Shown here: one piece after another, positions 52,813-62,293 of the stretch
Layout: the number at the start of each line of letters is the position of its first letter
Numbering within the stretch: the first letter of the stretch is position 1
Made by a program: the position numbers and the translations under genes
NCBI RefSeq assembly: GCF_900111095.1
Contig: NZ_FOGB01000014.1
Coordinates: forward strand, 1 to 64,000
Source of the DNA: Amphritea atlantica
GTDB lineage: Bacteria; Pseudomonadota; Gammaproteobacteria; Pseudomonadales; Balneatricaceae
Length of the DNA stretch: 64,000 bases
Direction of reading: 5' to 3'
The notes under the pieces: model-generated
Told to the model about the DNA's origin: nothing
The model's database searches: none
Seen by the model: only the letters and a program-made list of their open reading frames with translations

Positions 52813-53118
52813 TTACAGCCCGGAAATATGCTCCGCAACATCCTGAATCGCAGCAGCATCGAGTTTATCAACCTGAACTTTCATCAACGCCTTCAGCGGA
52901 CCGCCATAGGTACCCGCTTTATAACCATTCAGCGCATCGACAATCTGGCTTGAAGGCCATCCCTGAATCACCTGTGATTTCCCCATAGCCGACTTTTCAG
53001 CGGATGCACCATGACATTCAACACAGGCCTGAAAAACCTCAGCGCCACCAGCATGAACGACAGGCGCGGAGAATGCCATCGCACACAGAGCCAATACAAT
53101 ACCACCTGTTTTTTTCAT
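52813..53118 (-). CDS. Class I cytochrome c (c553 type)
   Basis: A 101-residue periplasmic electron carrier. The signal peptide is MKKTGGIVLALCAMAFSAPVVHA. The haem-binding motif CVECH lies just after it, and a methionine near GGPLKALMKVQVDKLD is the probable sixth ligand. Single-domain cytochromes of this size serve terminal oxidases or reductases. Confidence 0.9.
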   Translation of the reverse strand: MKKTGGIVLALCAMAFSAPVVHAGGAEVFQACVECHGASAEKSAMGKSQVIQGWPSSQIVDALNGYKAGTYGGPLKALMKVQVDKLDAAAIQDVAEHISGL

Positions 53119-53323
53119 CCGGGTCCCCTCCCATAAGTTATAACTCTATATTACTAAGGGTGTTCGACGTATTACAAAGCGCTCTGTCATCACTTTGAGA
53201 GGTGCAGTTCAGGTACTGTAGCGGTAGTTAACCGATGTGGAAAAAACGGTGTTCAGATCAGGGCATTCGCTGAGGCAGAAAATCTGGCGGATTTTCAGGG
53301 TATTATTCCGGTTCTTCCGGGTG

Positions 53324-53352
53324 AAAAAAACCAGCTCTGAGCGGCTGGTTTT
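53324..53352 (-). terminator. Terminator of the DEAD-box gene
   Basis: On the minus strand AACCAGC pairs with GCTGGTT, followed by a run of seven T. It ends the 53370-54701 helicase gene. Confidence 0.85.
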
Positions 53353-53369
53353 CTGAAGACACGCCAGGC

Positions 53370-54701
53370 TTAATCGGTTTTTCGCTTTTTCAACGGAGCC
53401 ATACCATCGTCGGAGACAATCTGTCGATTAGCAGCGCGGCGATTCTTGCGGTCCTGAGGCGCTTTAACAACCCGTTTGGGTCGTGCCTCAGTCGTTTTCT
53501 GTTGCTGCCTGGCAGGTTTTGCTGCAGGTGCCTCTTTTATCCCTTTAAAGCTTGCCGTTAAACCGGCCAGCTCACTGAACTTAACCGACTGTTGCAGAAA
53601 GCTTTCAACCCGCTTGAAGGCGTCCCAGTCTTTCGGCCCGATCAGTGACACAGCCAGACCTTTGGCTCCGGCCCGACCGGTACGGCCAATACGGTGCACA
53701 TACTCTTCTGCCTGTTTAGGCATATCAAAGTTCACCACCAGCGACACCTGCAGCAGATCCAGCCCCCGGGACGCGACATCGGTGGTAATCAGCACCTGCT
53801 GCTGGCCGCGGCTGAAACTGTCCATGATTTTATTGCGATCGCTCTGACTCATCTCACCACTGAGAGCGGCAGTTTTCAGTCCCTTGCCCGACAGCAACAG
53901 TGACAGTCGCTCAGTATCGGCACGGGTGGCGGTAAAGATAATCACCTGCTGGTAGGTTTCAGTGTCGAGAATGCGTTCTAACACAGCCTGTTTATGATCC
54001 AGATGGTCAGTGAGATAAAAGCGCTTTTCGATATCAGCGTGTTCAGCATTAGCCGCCCCGATGGCGATCCGTTTAGGCGCTTTCAACAGCGTTTTAGCCA
54101 TGCTGTTGACCTCTGCGTGTTCCAGGGTAGCGGAAAACATCAGCGTCTGCCGCAGACGATGACTGGCTGTCTGATTAATCCGGTTCAGCTGATCGGCAAA
54201 CCCCAGATCCAGCATCCGGTCCGCTTCATCGAGAATCAATAGTTCCAGGCCATCGAGAAACAGAGAGCGTTCATCCAGATGGTTGACCAGTCGTCCGGGA
54301 GTTGCCACCACCACATGGGGATTTTTCGCCAGCGCTTTAGCCTGATCGTTGAAGTTTTCTCCCCCCAGCACCAGCGCCACCTTAAACGGAGAGCCGCTGA
54401 TCAGACTGCGCAGCTGCCCGTAGACCTGTTTAGCCAGCTCCCGGGTCGGGGCCAGAATCAGCGCCCGTGGGTCCTTTTTGCTGAGGGCTTTCTGGCGCAT
54501 CAAACGTTGCATGGTCGGCAACAGATAGGCCAGGGTTTTACCGGAGCCGGTCTTAGATGACGCGATCAGGTCATGCCCGGTGATCGCCGTTGGCACAGCC
54601 TGAGCCTGGATCTCAGTAGGCTCGGTGATCCCCTGATGCGCGAGGATAGTGCTAAGCCGGGGGTCGAGCCCCAGATCGGTAAAGTTTTCCGCGTTAGACA
54701 A
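53370..54701 (-). CDS. DEAD-box ATP-dependent RNA helicase
   Basis: A 443-residue RNA helicase with all standard motifs in order: Q-motif region (FTDLGLDPRLSTILAHQGITEPTEIQAQAV), motif I SSKTGSGKT, Ia PTRELAKQVY, Ib TPGRL, II DEADRMLD, III SAT, IV VIIFTATR, V TDVASRGLD and VI HRIGRTGRAG. A basic Lys/Arg-rich tail follows residue about 395. It could act in ribosome assembly or mRNA decay; assignment to a named protein (RhlE, DeaD or another) is uncertain. Confidence 0.92.
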   Translation of the reverse strand: MSNAENFTDLGLDPRLSTILAHQGITEPTEIQAQAVPTAITGHDLIASSKTGSGKTLAYLLPTMQRLMRQKALSKKDPRALILAPTRELAKQVYGQLRSLISGSPFKVALVLGGENFNDQAKALAKNPHVVVATPGRLVNHLDERSLFLDGLELLILDEADRMLDLGFADQLNRINQTASHRLRQTLMFSATLEHAEVNSMAKTLLKAPKRIAIGAANAEHADIEKRFYLTDHLDHKQAVLERILDTETYQQVIIFTATRADTERLSLLLSGKGLKTAALSGEMSQSDRNKIMDSFSRGQQQVLITTDVASRGLDLLQVSLVVNFDMPKQAEEYVHRIGRTGRAGAKGLAVSLIGPKDWDAFKRVESFLQQSVKFSELAGLTASFKGIKEAPAAKPARQQQKTTEARPKRVVKAPQDRKNRRAANRQIVSDDGMAPLKKRKTD

Positions 54702-54757
54702 AGTCTGCTCCGGTTATACTGAATTCATCGGAATATAGCTGGCAATCATAACAGAGA

Positions 54758-57631
54758 TCAGGTCGCAACAATGACCCGGATCGCATCCAGTTTCAGCGAA
54801 GCGCTCTGCAGGTGATGCTCCAGTTCTGCCCGGGTGTGCGCCAGAAAATCGATCTCTTCCTGACGAATATTCGGGTTCACCGCAGCCAGTGCGCTAAGTC
54901 GTTCCTGCTCTGCACCCAGCAACCGGGCAACATTCTCTGTGGCTTGCGCCAGCATCGCCGGTTGTTGAGTATCCGCAATTGCTTCTACTCGCTCGACCAT
55001 CTGACCGATCTCACTGCGGGTATGCTTGACAATATCCACCGCCTGGCGCCGCCCCACCCGCTCTGCCAGGTTGTTGATATGGGTCTCGGTCAGTATCGCG
55101 CTGAGATCTGTGCCATTGGTATCAACAACGATACGGCTCAGGGTCTGGGGCAGATAGCGCTGTACCTGAAGTTGTTTCGGAGCCGCACAGTGCAGCGTAA
55201 AGATCGCTTCCAACAACAGCGTACCGGGTTTCAGTGGCGGTAGTTTAATCGAGCAGACCGCCGTATTACCAAAGTCACCATTCACAACAATATCCATTGT
55301 GCCCATCACCAGCGGGTGTTCCCAGGTAAGGAACTGGATATCCTCCCGCCCCAACGCCAGCGCCCGGCTGTAGGTGGCCGTCATACCATCGGCAGGCAGA
55401 CCCGGCAGGCTTTCATGATGCATATGATCGCCCGGGCTGAGAATAATACTCTGACTGCTATGCACCTGCTGTTCAACGCCAAACTGATCAAACATCCGCT
55501 CCATATAGCTGCTCAGTTCGATACTGTTACCGGTCACCTCCATGCTTTCGGCAATAGCAGCGGCTTTCACCGGGTTACAGGAGTTTAGTTCCAGCAACTG
55601 GTCACGCCCCTGTTGCAGTTGCTCCAGCAAACGATCTGCTTCAGCACGGGTACTGCTGATCAGCTGCTCGGTGTTCGCTTCGTCATACTCCTCAAACAGT
55701 GCCGGAATCAACTGATCGAGGAACTGATCGAACAATACCTGGCCTACCGGGCAGGCCCGTTCAAAACAGTTCAGGCCGCGATGGAACCAGTCCAGCAGGA
55801 TAGCCTGTGCACTGAACTCATAATGGGGCACATGGATCTGAACATCATTGCGCTGACCAATCCGGTCAAGACGGCCGATGCGCTGTTCCAGCAGATCGGG
55901 GTTCAGCGGCAGATCAAACAGAACCAGATGACTGGCAAACTGGAAGTTACGCCCCTCACTGCCAATCTCAGAGCAGATCAGCACCTGAGCGCTCTCATCT
56001 TCATCGGCAAAGTAGGCGGCGGCACGGTCACGGTTAACCAGGCTCATCCCCTCATGGAACACCGAGGAACGAATCCCTTCATACAGACGCAGATGCTCTT
56101 CCAGCGATTTTGCAGTGTCTGCGTAGGCGCAGATCACCAGCGCTTTCTGGTCACGGTTCTGTTTCAGCCAGTCCACCAGCCACTCGACCCGGGGGTCGGC
56201 TTCCAGCCAGCGATCCGCCAGAATCAGCTCGGGATGCAGTCGCTCTTCAAGATCAGCCTGGGCCAGCAGTTGCTGTTCACTTTCAAGATAGAACTCGGGT
56301 TCCGGCAACGGATAACTGTGCAATACCCGCTTCGGAAAACCACTGACGCCATCACGGGTATTGCGGAATAGCACCCGACCGGTGCCATGATGATCGAGCA
56401 GACTGTCCACCGCATCCTGAATCGCCTGATCAAGAGAGTCATTTTCCAGCTCATCCTGCAGCTGCTGAGCGACCTCGTCCCCCAGATAGCTGCCCAGTTG
56501 AGTAAAGACTTCAGGGGCATCTTTCAGTTGCTCACGGGCATCTTCATCCAGCAACCGGGCCACCAGCTTACTTACCGGCTGATAGCCCTCCTCTTCGGCA
56601 CGGAACTGTTGCAGACTGTAATACCGATCCGGGTCCAGCAGACGCAGCCGGGCAAAGTGACTATCAACCCCCAGCTGTTCCGGCGTAGCGGTTAACAGCA
56701 GCAACCCTTTAACTTCACGGGCCAGCGCTTCAATACAGATATATTCCGGACTGGACTCCTCTTCGGACCAGACCAGATGGTGCGCTTCATCTACCACCAG
56801 CATATCCCAGCCGGCATCCAGCGCCTGTACCAGACGGTCCGGGCTGGACTTGAGGAAGGATAAGTTACACAGCACCAGCTGTGCGGTTTCGAACGGATTA
56901 ACGCCCTCGTCCGAAAGCTCCAATGCTTCACAGCGCAGCTCATCAAGAATAGTAAAACGCAGATTAAAGCGGCGCAGCATCTCCACCAGCCACTGATGTA
57001 CCAGACTGTCGGGCACCACAATCAGCGCCCGGGACGCCTTACCGCTAATCAGCTGCTGATGCAGGATAAGCCCCGCTTCGATGGTTTTACCCAGACCGAC
57101 TTCATCCGCCAGTAATACCCGCGGAGCAAACCGACGGGACACCTGATGAGCAATATAGAGCTGGTGAGGCAGCAGCTGCACCCGTGGCCCCAGCAGACCA
57201 TAGCTTTCCGATTGCAGGTGGGCAAACTGATTTTTGAGCGTTTCCACCCGCAACTTAAACTGACTGATCTTATCCACCTGGCCGGCAAACAGTCGGTCGT
57301 GGGGCTTGCTGAAGTGCACCGCACTGTCGAGATCTCGCTCCTCCAGCACCAGCACCTCACCTCCGTCATCCTCCACCTGATAGACCATATAGCCATTCAG
57401 TTCCTGCTGGGCGGTAATGGTGACCTTAAGGCCTGCGGCATTGCGCACCTGTTCGCCCACCGGATAGACCACACGGCTCAGCGGCGCGTTATCGATAGCG
57501 TAAGTACGCTCCTCTTCAACGGCAGGAAACAGAATTTCAACGCGGCGGTTAGATACGCTGGTTACCAACCCCAGCCCCAGATTTGATTCGGTATTACTGA
57601 TCCAGCGTTGGCCGGGAATAAATTCAGACAA
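54758..57631 (-). CDS. rapA: RNA polymerase-associated ATPase RapA
   Basis: A 957-residue SWI2/SNF2-type ATPase that binds RNA polymerase and recycles it after transcription. The N-terminal Tudor-like domain starts GQRWISNTESNLGLG. Motif I is LADEVGLGKTIEAGLIL, motif II DEAHHLVWSEEE, and the C-terminal helicase motifs are CSEIGSEGRNFQFASHLVLFDLPLNPDLLEQRIGRLDRIGQ. The match to E. coli RapA is nearly full length. TTG at 57631, with GAGAG upstream, gives the homologous N-terminus; the frame stays open to 57694. Confidence 0.95.
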   Translation of the reverse strand: MSEFIPGQRWISNTESNLGLGLVTSVSNRRVEILFPAVEEERTYAIDNAPLSRVVYPVGEQVRNAAGLKVTITAQQELNGYMVYQVEDDGGEVLVLEERDLDSAVHFSKPHDRLFAGQVDKISQFKLRVETLKNQFAHLQSESYGLLGPRVQLLPHQLYIAHQVSRRFAPRVLLADEVGLGKTIEAGLILHQQLISGKASRALIVVPDSLVHQWLVEMLRRFNLRFTILDELRCEALELSDEGVNPFETAQLVLCNLSFLKSSPDRLVQALDAGWDMLVVDEAHHLVWSEEESSPEYICIEALAREVKGLLLLTATPEQLGVDSHFARLRLLDPDRYYSLQQFRAEEEGYQPVSKLVARLLDEDAREQLKDAPEVFTQLGSYLGDEVAQQLQDELENDSLDQAIQDAVDSLLDHHGTGRVLFRNTRDGVSGFPKRVLHSYPLPEPEFYLESEQQLLAQADLEERLHPELILADRWLEADPRVEWLVDWLKQNRDQKALVICAYADTAKSLEEHLRLYEGIRSSVFHEGMSLVNRDRAAAYFADEDESAQVLICSEIGSEGRNFQFASHLVLFDLPLNPDLLEQRIGRLDRIGQRNDVQIHVPHYEFSAQAILLDWFHRGLNCFERACPVGQVLFDQFLDQLIPALFEEYDEANTEQLISSTRAEADRLLEQLQQGRDQLLELNSCNPVKAAAIAESMEVTGNSIELSSYMERMFDQFGVEQQVHSSQSIILSPGDHMHHESLPGLPADGMTATYSRALALGREDIQFLTWEHPLVMGTMDIVVNGDFGNTAVCSIKLPPLKPGTLLLEAIFTLHCAAPKQLQVQRYLPQTLSRIVVDTNGTDLSAILTETHINNLAERVGRRQAVDIVKHTRSEIGQMVERVEAIADTQQPAMLAQATENVARLLGAEQERLSALAAVNPNIRQEEIDFLAHTRAELEHHLQSASLKLDAIRVIVAT

Positions 57632-57894
57632 AAGACAGCTCTCAAACAGGAAACGATATAAACAACACCGTGAAACACTATAGACGATAATCAAATTTAT
57701 CGCCGGAAGTAACCGGTCAGCGCGGAATGATAGGCGTTGTGGCGGAGTACCTCAAGGCGCAATCACTCTCACCGGCTAATATAGGAAAATATTAATACAA
57801 TCATCGCTATAAACAGACCAAACCAGTGTGCTGAAATATCCGCACTGGCAAAAATAATGTATGCTTGCGCCTTTAAACCTGTGAGTAATCTTCG

Positions 57895-59208
57895 ATGTTC
57901 TTTATCGACCTAAATCTGGATCTGGAAATTCTGGGCCCACTGGCTGACAACAACTTTCTCAGCCCCCGCCCGATCCAGCAACAGGCTATCCCTGTGGCCA
58001 TGGAGGGCTTCGATCTGCTGGCATCCGCCCCCACCGGAACAGGCAAAACACTGGCCTTTGTGCTGCCGGCTCTGCAGAAAGTATTCGACAAAGATCCTGA
58101 CCACAGCAGCGCACCACAGATATTGATTCTGGCCCCAACCCGGGAGCTGGCAAAACAGATCTATCAGGTGATCGAACTTCAGACGCAACATAATCGCATT
58201 AAAAGCTGTCTGATCGTCGGCGGTGTCCCTTTTGGTATGCAAAAGAGCATGCTGGCTGAACCGATCGATATCATGATCGCCACACCGGGGCGACTGCTGG
58301 AGCTGAACGCACAGGAGTGGCTCGACCTGTCCCTGGTAGAGATGCTGATTATCGATGAAGCCGACCGGATGCTGGACCTGGGCTTTATCAATGAGATTAA
58401 GCAGATCGCCGATGTACTGCCCCTGCAGCGTCAGACATTGATGTTTTCCGCCACCCTGGAGGGTGAAAAGATCCAGCAGTTTGCGGCGGACCTGTTGAAT
58501 GAAGATTCCCAGGTGATCGCAGTCGATCAGCCCCGCCATATACCTGAGAATATCGAACAGTTTGTCTATCGGGCTGACAACGAACAACACAAAGAGTACC
58601 TGCTGAAAGCGCTGATCCATCAGCCTCAGCTGAAACAGGGGATTATCTTCGTTAACAGCCGCAAGCAGGTGGAGCACTGGGTTAGCATCATCCGCAATGC
58701 TGGCATGCTCTGTTATGGACTGCACGGTGATATGCGTCAGAGTGAGCGGACCCAGCGGATCAAAGAGATGCGCCGCGGCCGGATCAAGATCATTATCGCC
58801 ACCGACGTGGTCGGCCGTGGGCTGGACCTGCCGGATCTGACCCACGTTATCAACCTCTACCTGCCACTGAAAGCTGACAGTTACGTACACCGCTGTGGAC
58901 GTTCAGGTCGTGATGGCGCCAAAGGTACCGTCTGGTCGATTGTTGAGCCCTTAGACTGGGCAACTCTGGGCCGGATCGAGCGCTTTATCGGCGAAAAACT
59001 CCCACGTACCACCTTCCCGGGTCTGGCACCGAAAAAGCCAGAGCCAGGCAAAGGCAGCGGCAAAGCAAAACCGAAGAAGCCCAAAGTTAAAAACAAGAAA
59101 GCGGTGGCTAAAGCCAACGCCAAAAAAGCCTCTTCACAGAAAAAATCACCGAAGAAACGGGTAGGTCGTGGACCCAAAGCGGGCCCTTCGCCCAGAAAAA
59201 GTGACTGA
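57895..59208 (+). CDS. srmB: SrmB-like DEAD-box RNA helicase
   Basis: A 437-residue RNA helicase closest in pattern to SrmB (LLASAPTGTGKTLAFVLPALQ, LAPTRELAKQI, ATPGRLLEL, DEADRMLDLGFINEI, SATLEGEKIQQFA, DVVGRGLDLPDL). Motif VI is HRCGRSGRDG where HRIGRTGR is usual. A long, very basic Lys-rich tail (from about residue 375) probably binds rRNA. SrmB helps early 50S assembly. Divergent from rapA, with a terminator at 59249-59272. Confidence 0.88.
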   Translation: MFFIDLNLDLEILGPLADNNFLSPRPIQQQAIPVAMEGFDLLASAPTGTGKTLAFVLPALQKVFDKDPDHSSAPQILILAPTRELAKQIYQVIELQTQHNRIKSCLIVGGVPFGMQKSMLAEPIDIMIATPGRLLELNAQEWLDLSLVEMLIIDEADRMLDLGFINEIKQIADVLPLQRQTLMFSATLEGEKIQQFAADLLNEDSQVIAVDQPRHIPENIEQFVYRADNEQHKEYLLKALIHQPQLKQGIIFVNSRKQVEHWVSIIRNAGMLCYGLHGDMRQSERTQRIKEMRRGRIKIIIATDVVGRGLDLPDLTHVINLYLPLKADSYVHRCGRSGRDGAKGTVWSIVEPLDWATLGRIERFIGEKLPRTTFPGLAPKKPEPGKGSGKAKPKKPKVKNKKAVAKANAKKASSQKKSPKKRVGRGPKAGPSPRKSD

Positions 59209-59248
59209 TAGCAGGTTAAGCTGACCCATCGGGCCGCCACTATCCACA

Positions 59249-59272
59249 AGCCACCGACCGGTGGCTTTTCTT
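59249..59272 (+). terminator. Terminator of the SrmB-like gene
   Basis: AGCCACCG and CGGTGGCT form a short stem with a tiny loop, followed by TTTCTT. Confidence 0.75.
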
Positions 59273-59290
59273 GTGCGCCACCTCTTTTGA

Positions 59291-60907
59291 TTAAGCAACC
59301 ACGGTTTCCTCATCAACCTCCCGGGAGATATGCTCCAGCATGGAGTCTATCTCGGTACGCTCAGCGTCATCGGCTCCCTCGGTCAGAGCCACCTGCAACA
59401 TCGCATTGATCCGTTCCTTACGAAGAATAAACAGGTCACGCAGTGAATAGGTAATCACCAGACGCGCTTCGGGAAACTGTTTAACCAACACCCTGATCAG
59501 TTCGCCGGAACGTTTAGGTAAGGCCAGCACCATATGAATCGCCACATCCTGAGGTTTCAGGGATGACCCTTCCAGCGCAGTGCGAATCAGGATTGCGGGA
59601 TCTTTAGGCTGCTGTCCCAGCGCCACCAGTAGCAGTTTAAGCTCGGGGTCACCAATCTCGGCAAGGTTATAGTTGAGCAGCGGTTCCAACACGGTCGAAC
59701 CCACTGAGGCCCCCTGCATACTGACCTGATATTTTGAACTGCTCTCCAGCGTTTCGGTGCGCACAAACAATTTCCTGATCATCAGAAACACCACCACGAA
59801 CAGATGCACCGCCACCAGGTAGTAATACAGCCAGATACTTGCAAACTGAGTCATCAGAGCTCCGGCAATAATCGGTCCTAAAACGCCACCACAGCCCAAC
59901 AGGATCTGCATCATACTGGTGGCTGACATCGCCTCTTTCAGATCGATATGATCAAACACCTGGGTCACCGCCAGCGGAAATAACGCGACCCCTGACCCTC
60001 CCGAGATCAGGAACAGCACCACCAGCATCTCAATCGGCATCGGCATAAAGCTCTCAGCGATAATCAACAGATTACTGACCACCCCCATCGCCATCAGACC
60101 GGCCGCCACCAGGCGCTTATCATAGCGATCGGCCAGCCAGCCGACCGGGTACTGTGTGAGTAAACCACCCAACTGATAGGAGCCCAGCACCAGTGAAAGC
60201 CAGATTCCGGTAATACCGTGATCATAGGCATACAGCGAAATCAGCGAAACGCTGGCAGCACTGATCAGGCCAGCACAGAGACAGGACAGAGTACCCGAGG
60301 GTGAATATTGCCACAGCCTTTTTAGCGACATCGGCCGGGGCCGGCTGGGCAACTCGGGCAGGGGTAAACGACTCATCGACATAATAATCAACGAGATACA
60401 GAGAAACACGCCGATCAGTCCAAACAGCCGGGGATCATGTTCACTGGAGAGACTGAACAGAAACGGAGCCGAACCGAAACCGATGGCAAAACAGATCTGA
60501 TACGTACCAAATACCTGCCCCCGGTTTCGCTTATCACTGAGCACATTTAACCAGCTCTCCAGTGTAATAAAACTGGTGACAAAGCAGAAACCGGCGACCA
60601 TTCTGAGTCCGGCGGTAATCCAGATATCGATAAAATAGCTGTGGCACACCGAGACAATTGCCAGAGTGGCGGCCATTGAAGAAAACGCTCTGATATGTCC
60701 AACCCGCAGCACCGCCCGGGAGCCAAACAGTCCAGCCATAATGGCTCCAACAGCGAACATACTCATCGCCATACCAATATTGGCAGATTCAAAGCCCCCC
60801 TCTCTGAGACGAATCGGTAACATCACAAAAAACAGGTTATGACTCACCGCCACGGCAAAAATAGAGAAAAGAATCGGCTGAATCCGAATCAGAATATTGG
60901 ATTGCAT
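59291..60907 (-). CDS. MFS transporter with C-terminal cytoplasmic domain
   Basis: A 538-residue inner-membrane transporter of the YcaD/multidrug-type major facilitator group. Twelve hydrophobic segments cover residues about 8-385 (FVMLPIRLREGGFESANIGMAMSMFAVGAI, GGLLTQYPVGWLADRYDKRLV). The remaining about 150 residues are soluble and look like two small alpha/beta units (LKPQDVAIHMVLALPKRSGELIRVLVKQFPEARLVITYSLRDLFIL), not part of the usual MFS fold. A regulatory or channel-gating role of this tail is inference. The substrate is unknown. Confidence 0.88.
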   Translation of the reverse strand: MQSNILIRIQPILFSIFAVAVSHNLFFVMLPIRLREGGFESANIGMAMSMFAVGAIMAGLFGSRAVLRVGHIRAFSSMAATLAIVSVCHSYFIDIWITAGLRMVAGFCFVTSFITLESWLNVLSDKRNRGQVFGTYQICFAIGFGSAPFLFSLSSEHDPRLFGLIGVFLCISLIIMSMSRLPLPELPSRPRPMSLKRLWQYSPSGTLSCLCAGLISAASVSLISLYAYDHGITGIWLSLVLGSYQLGGLLTQYPVGWLADRYDKRLVAAGLMAMGVVSNLLIIAESFMPMPIEMLVVLFLISGGSGVALFPLAVTQVFDHIDLKEAMSATSMMQILLGCGGVLGPIIAGALMTQFASIWLYYYLVAVHLFVVVFLMIRKLFVRTETLESSSKYQVSMQGASVGSTVLEPLLNYNLAEIGDPELKLLLVALGQQPKDPAILIRTALEGSSLKPQDVAIHMVLALPKRSGELIRVLVKQFPEARLVITYSLRDLFILRKERINAMLQVALTEGADDAERTEIDSMLEHISREVDEETVVA

Positions 60908-61280
60908 TGCGCTGAGGTCCTGAAAATCTACATTGAAGTCAACCGATCACGCCCCTCAAAAAGGGAATTGATCCGCACCTTTACAACGATACCGTCTTAC
61001 ACTTTTACCGCAAAGTATCTCCGACGAACAGCGATGATGTTCGTGTCAGCTGTTGCTAATCCGCTATATCCTGAACATCTTTCTCACATTGAACTAAGAT
61101 TTACAGACTGGCCACACAGTTTCCAATAAGGCTGTCAGGCATTTTCTTAACGTTGGCAGATCAGGGAGGGGAAGCAAAATTATCTGTCCACAAATATCAC
61201 TGCGCTGAGGGTTTTCAGCCTGTTATCAGACGTCAGAGGCTCCGGCACAATCCTCAAATTACAATAATGGAGCAATCGTT
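60908..61280. other. Intergenic region before the nitrilase gene
   Basis: This 373-bp stretch separates the divergent MFS and nitrilase genes. I see no convincing ORF, RNA or repeat. It must contain both promoters. A purine-rich stretch GGGAGGGGAAGC lies near 61167. Confidence 0.4.
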
Positions 61281-62228
61281 ATGGATATCAATGTGGCAAT
61301 TTCACAGAAACCTCCTGTGCTCTTAGATCTGAAAGCTTCGCTGGAACTGGCGGTAAGTACGATCGAAGAGGTCGCTAAACAGGGGTCGCAGTTATTGGTG
61401 TTTCCCGAAGCATTTCTGCCGGGCTATCCCACCTGGATATGGCGCCTGAGGCCCGGCGGAGATATCGCTCTGGGCAATCAGATCCATTTTCAGCTTCGCA
61501 ACCATTCAGTCAATATCGCCAAAGGAGATCTTAACCCGGTCTGCGAGGCCGCTGCTAAACATAACATGGTTGTGGTGATGGGCATGAACGAGATCGACTC
61601 AGAGTTCAGCGGCTCTACCCTGTTCAATACTGTTGTGGTCATAGGCAGTGATGGCTCCCTGCTTAACCGGCACCGCAAAATAATGCCAACTAACCCGGAA
61701 AGGATGGTGTGGGGATTTGGTGATGCCAGCGGACTGCGGGTGGTTGATACACCGGTGGGACGCATCGGCTGCCTGATCTGCTGGGAAAACTATATGCCAC
61801 TGGCACGCTACGCACTGTATGCCCAGGATATCGACATCTATATCGCGCCCACCTGGGACAGCGGTGACACCTGGATCGCCTCCATGAATCATATCGCCCG
61901 CGAAGGTGGCTGCTGGGTACTGAGTACCGCAACGGCGATACAGGGCAGCGATATCCCCGCCTCATTTCCCGAACGTGATCGACTGTTCACGGATGACGAG
62001 TGGATCAACCCTGGGGATGCTGTGGTGGTTAAACCCTTTGGCGGCGTGGTAGCAGGCCCTCTGCACCGGGAAAAAGGGGTGTTATACGCCACTATCGATA
62101 CCGATGCAGCAAGGGATTCCCGTAAGGCTCTGGATGTTGCCGGACATTATCACCGGCCGGATATCTTCCATCTGGCGATCAATCGCACCGCGATGCCACC
62201 GGTAACGTTCAGTGATGCGAAGAACTAA
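61281..62228 (+). CDS. Nitrilase
   Basis: A 315-residue enzyme of the carbon-nitrogen hydrolase superfamily, branch 1 (nitrilases), converting organic nitriles to acids and ammonia. The catalytic triad is Glu in FPEAFLPGYP (about 48), Lys in NRHRKIMPTNPER (about 130) and Cys in GCLICWENYMPL (about 165). The CWEN context marks true nitrilases over amidases. AATGGAG precedes the start. In a diazotroph it would serve nitrogen scavenging or detoxification; the substrate (aliphatic or aromatic) is not determined. Confidence 0.9.
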   Translation: MDINVAISQKPPVLLDLKASLELAVSTIEEVAKQGSQLLVFPEAFLPGYPTWIWRLRPGGDIALGNQIHFQLRNHSVNIAKGDLNPVCEAAAKHNMVVVMGMNEIDSEFSGSTLFNTVVVIGSDGSLLNRHRKIMPTNPERMVWGFGDASGLRVVDTPVGRIGCLICWENYMPLARYALYAQDIDIYIAPTWDSGDTWIASMNHIAREGGCWVLSTATAIQGSDIPASFPERDRLFTDDEWINPGDAVVVKPFGGVVAGPLHREKGVLYATIDTDAARDSRKALDVAGHYHRPDIFHLAINRTAMPPVTFSDAKN

Positions 62229-62250
62229 ACACCCCTGGCTTCTGTAACAA

Positions 62251-62277
62251 AAAACCCGGCAACCAGTGCCGGGTTTT
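62251..62277. terminator. Bidirectional terminator between nitrilase and leuA
   Basis: AAAACCCGGC (62251-62260) pairs exactly with GCCGGGTTTT (62268-62277) across 7 bases. The A and T runs at both ends serve both converging genes. Confidence 0.85.
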
Positions 62278-62293
62278 ATTATCTGAGGCTGAA

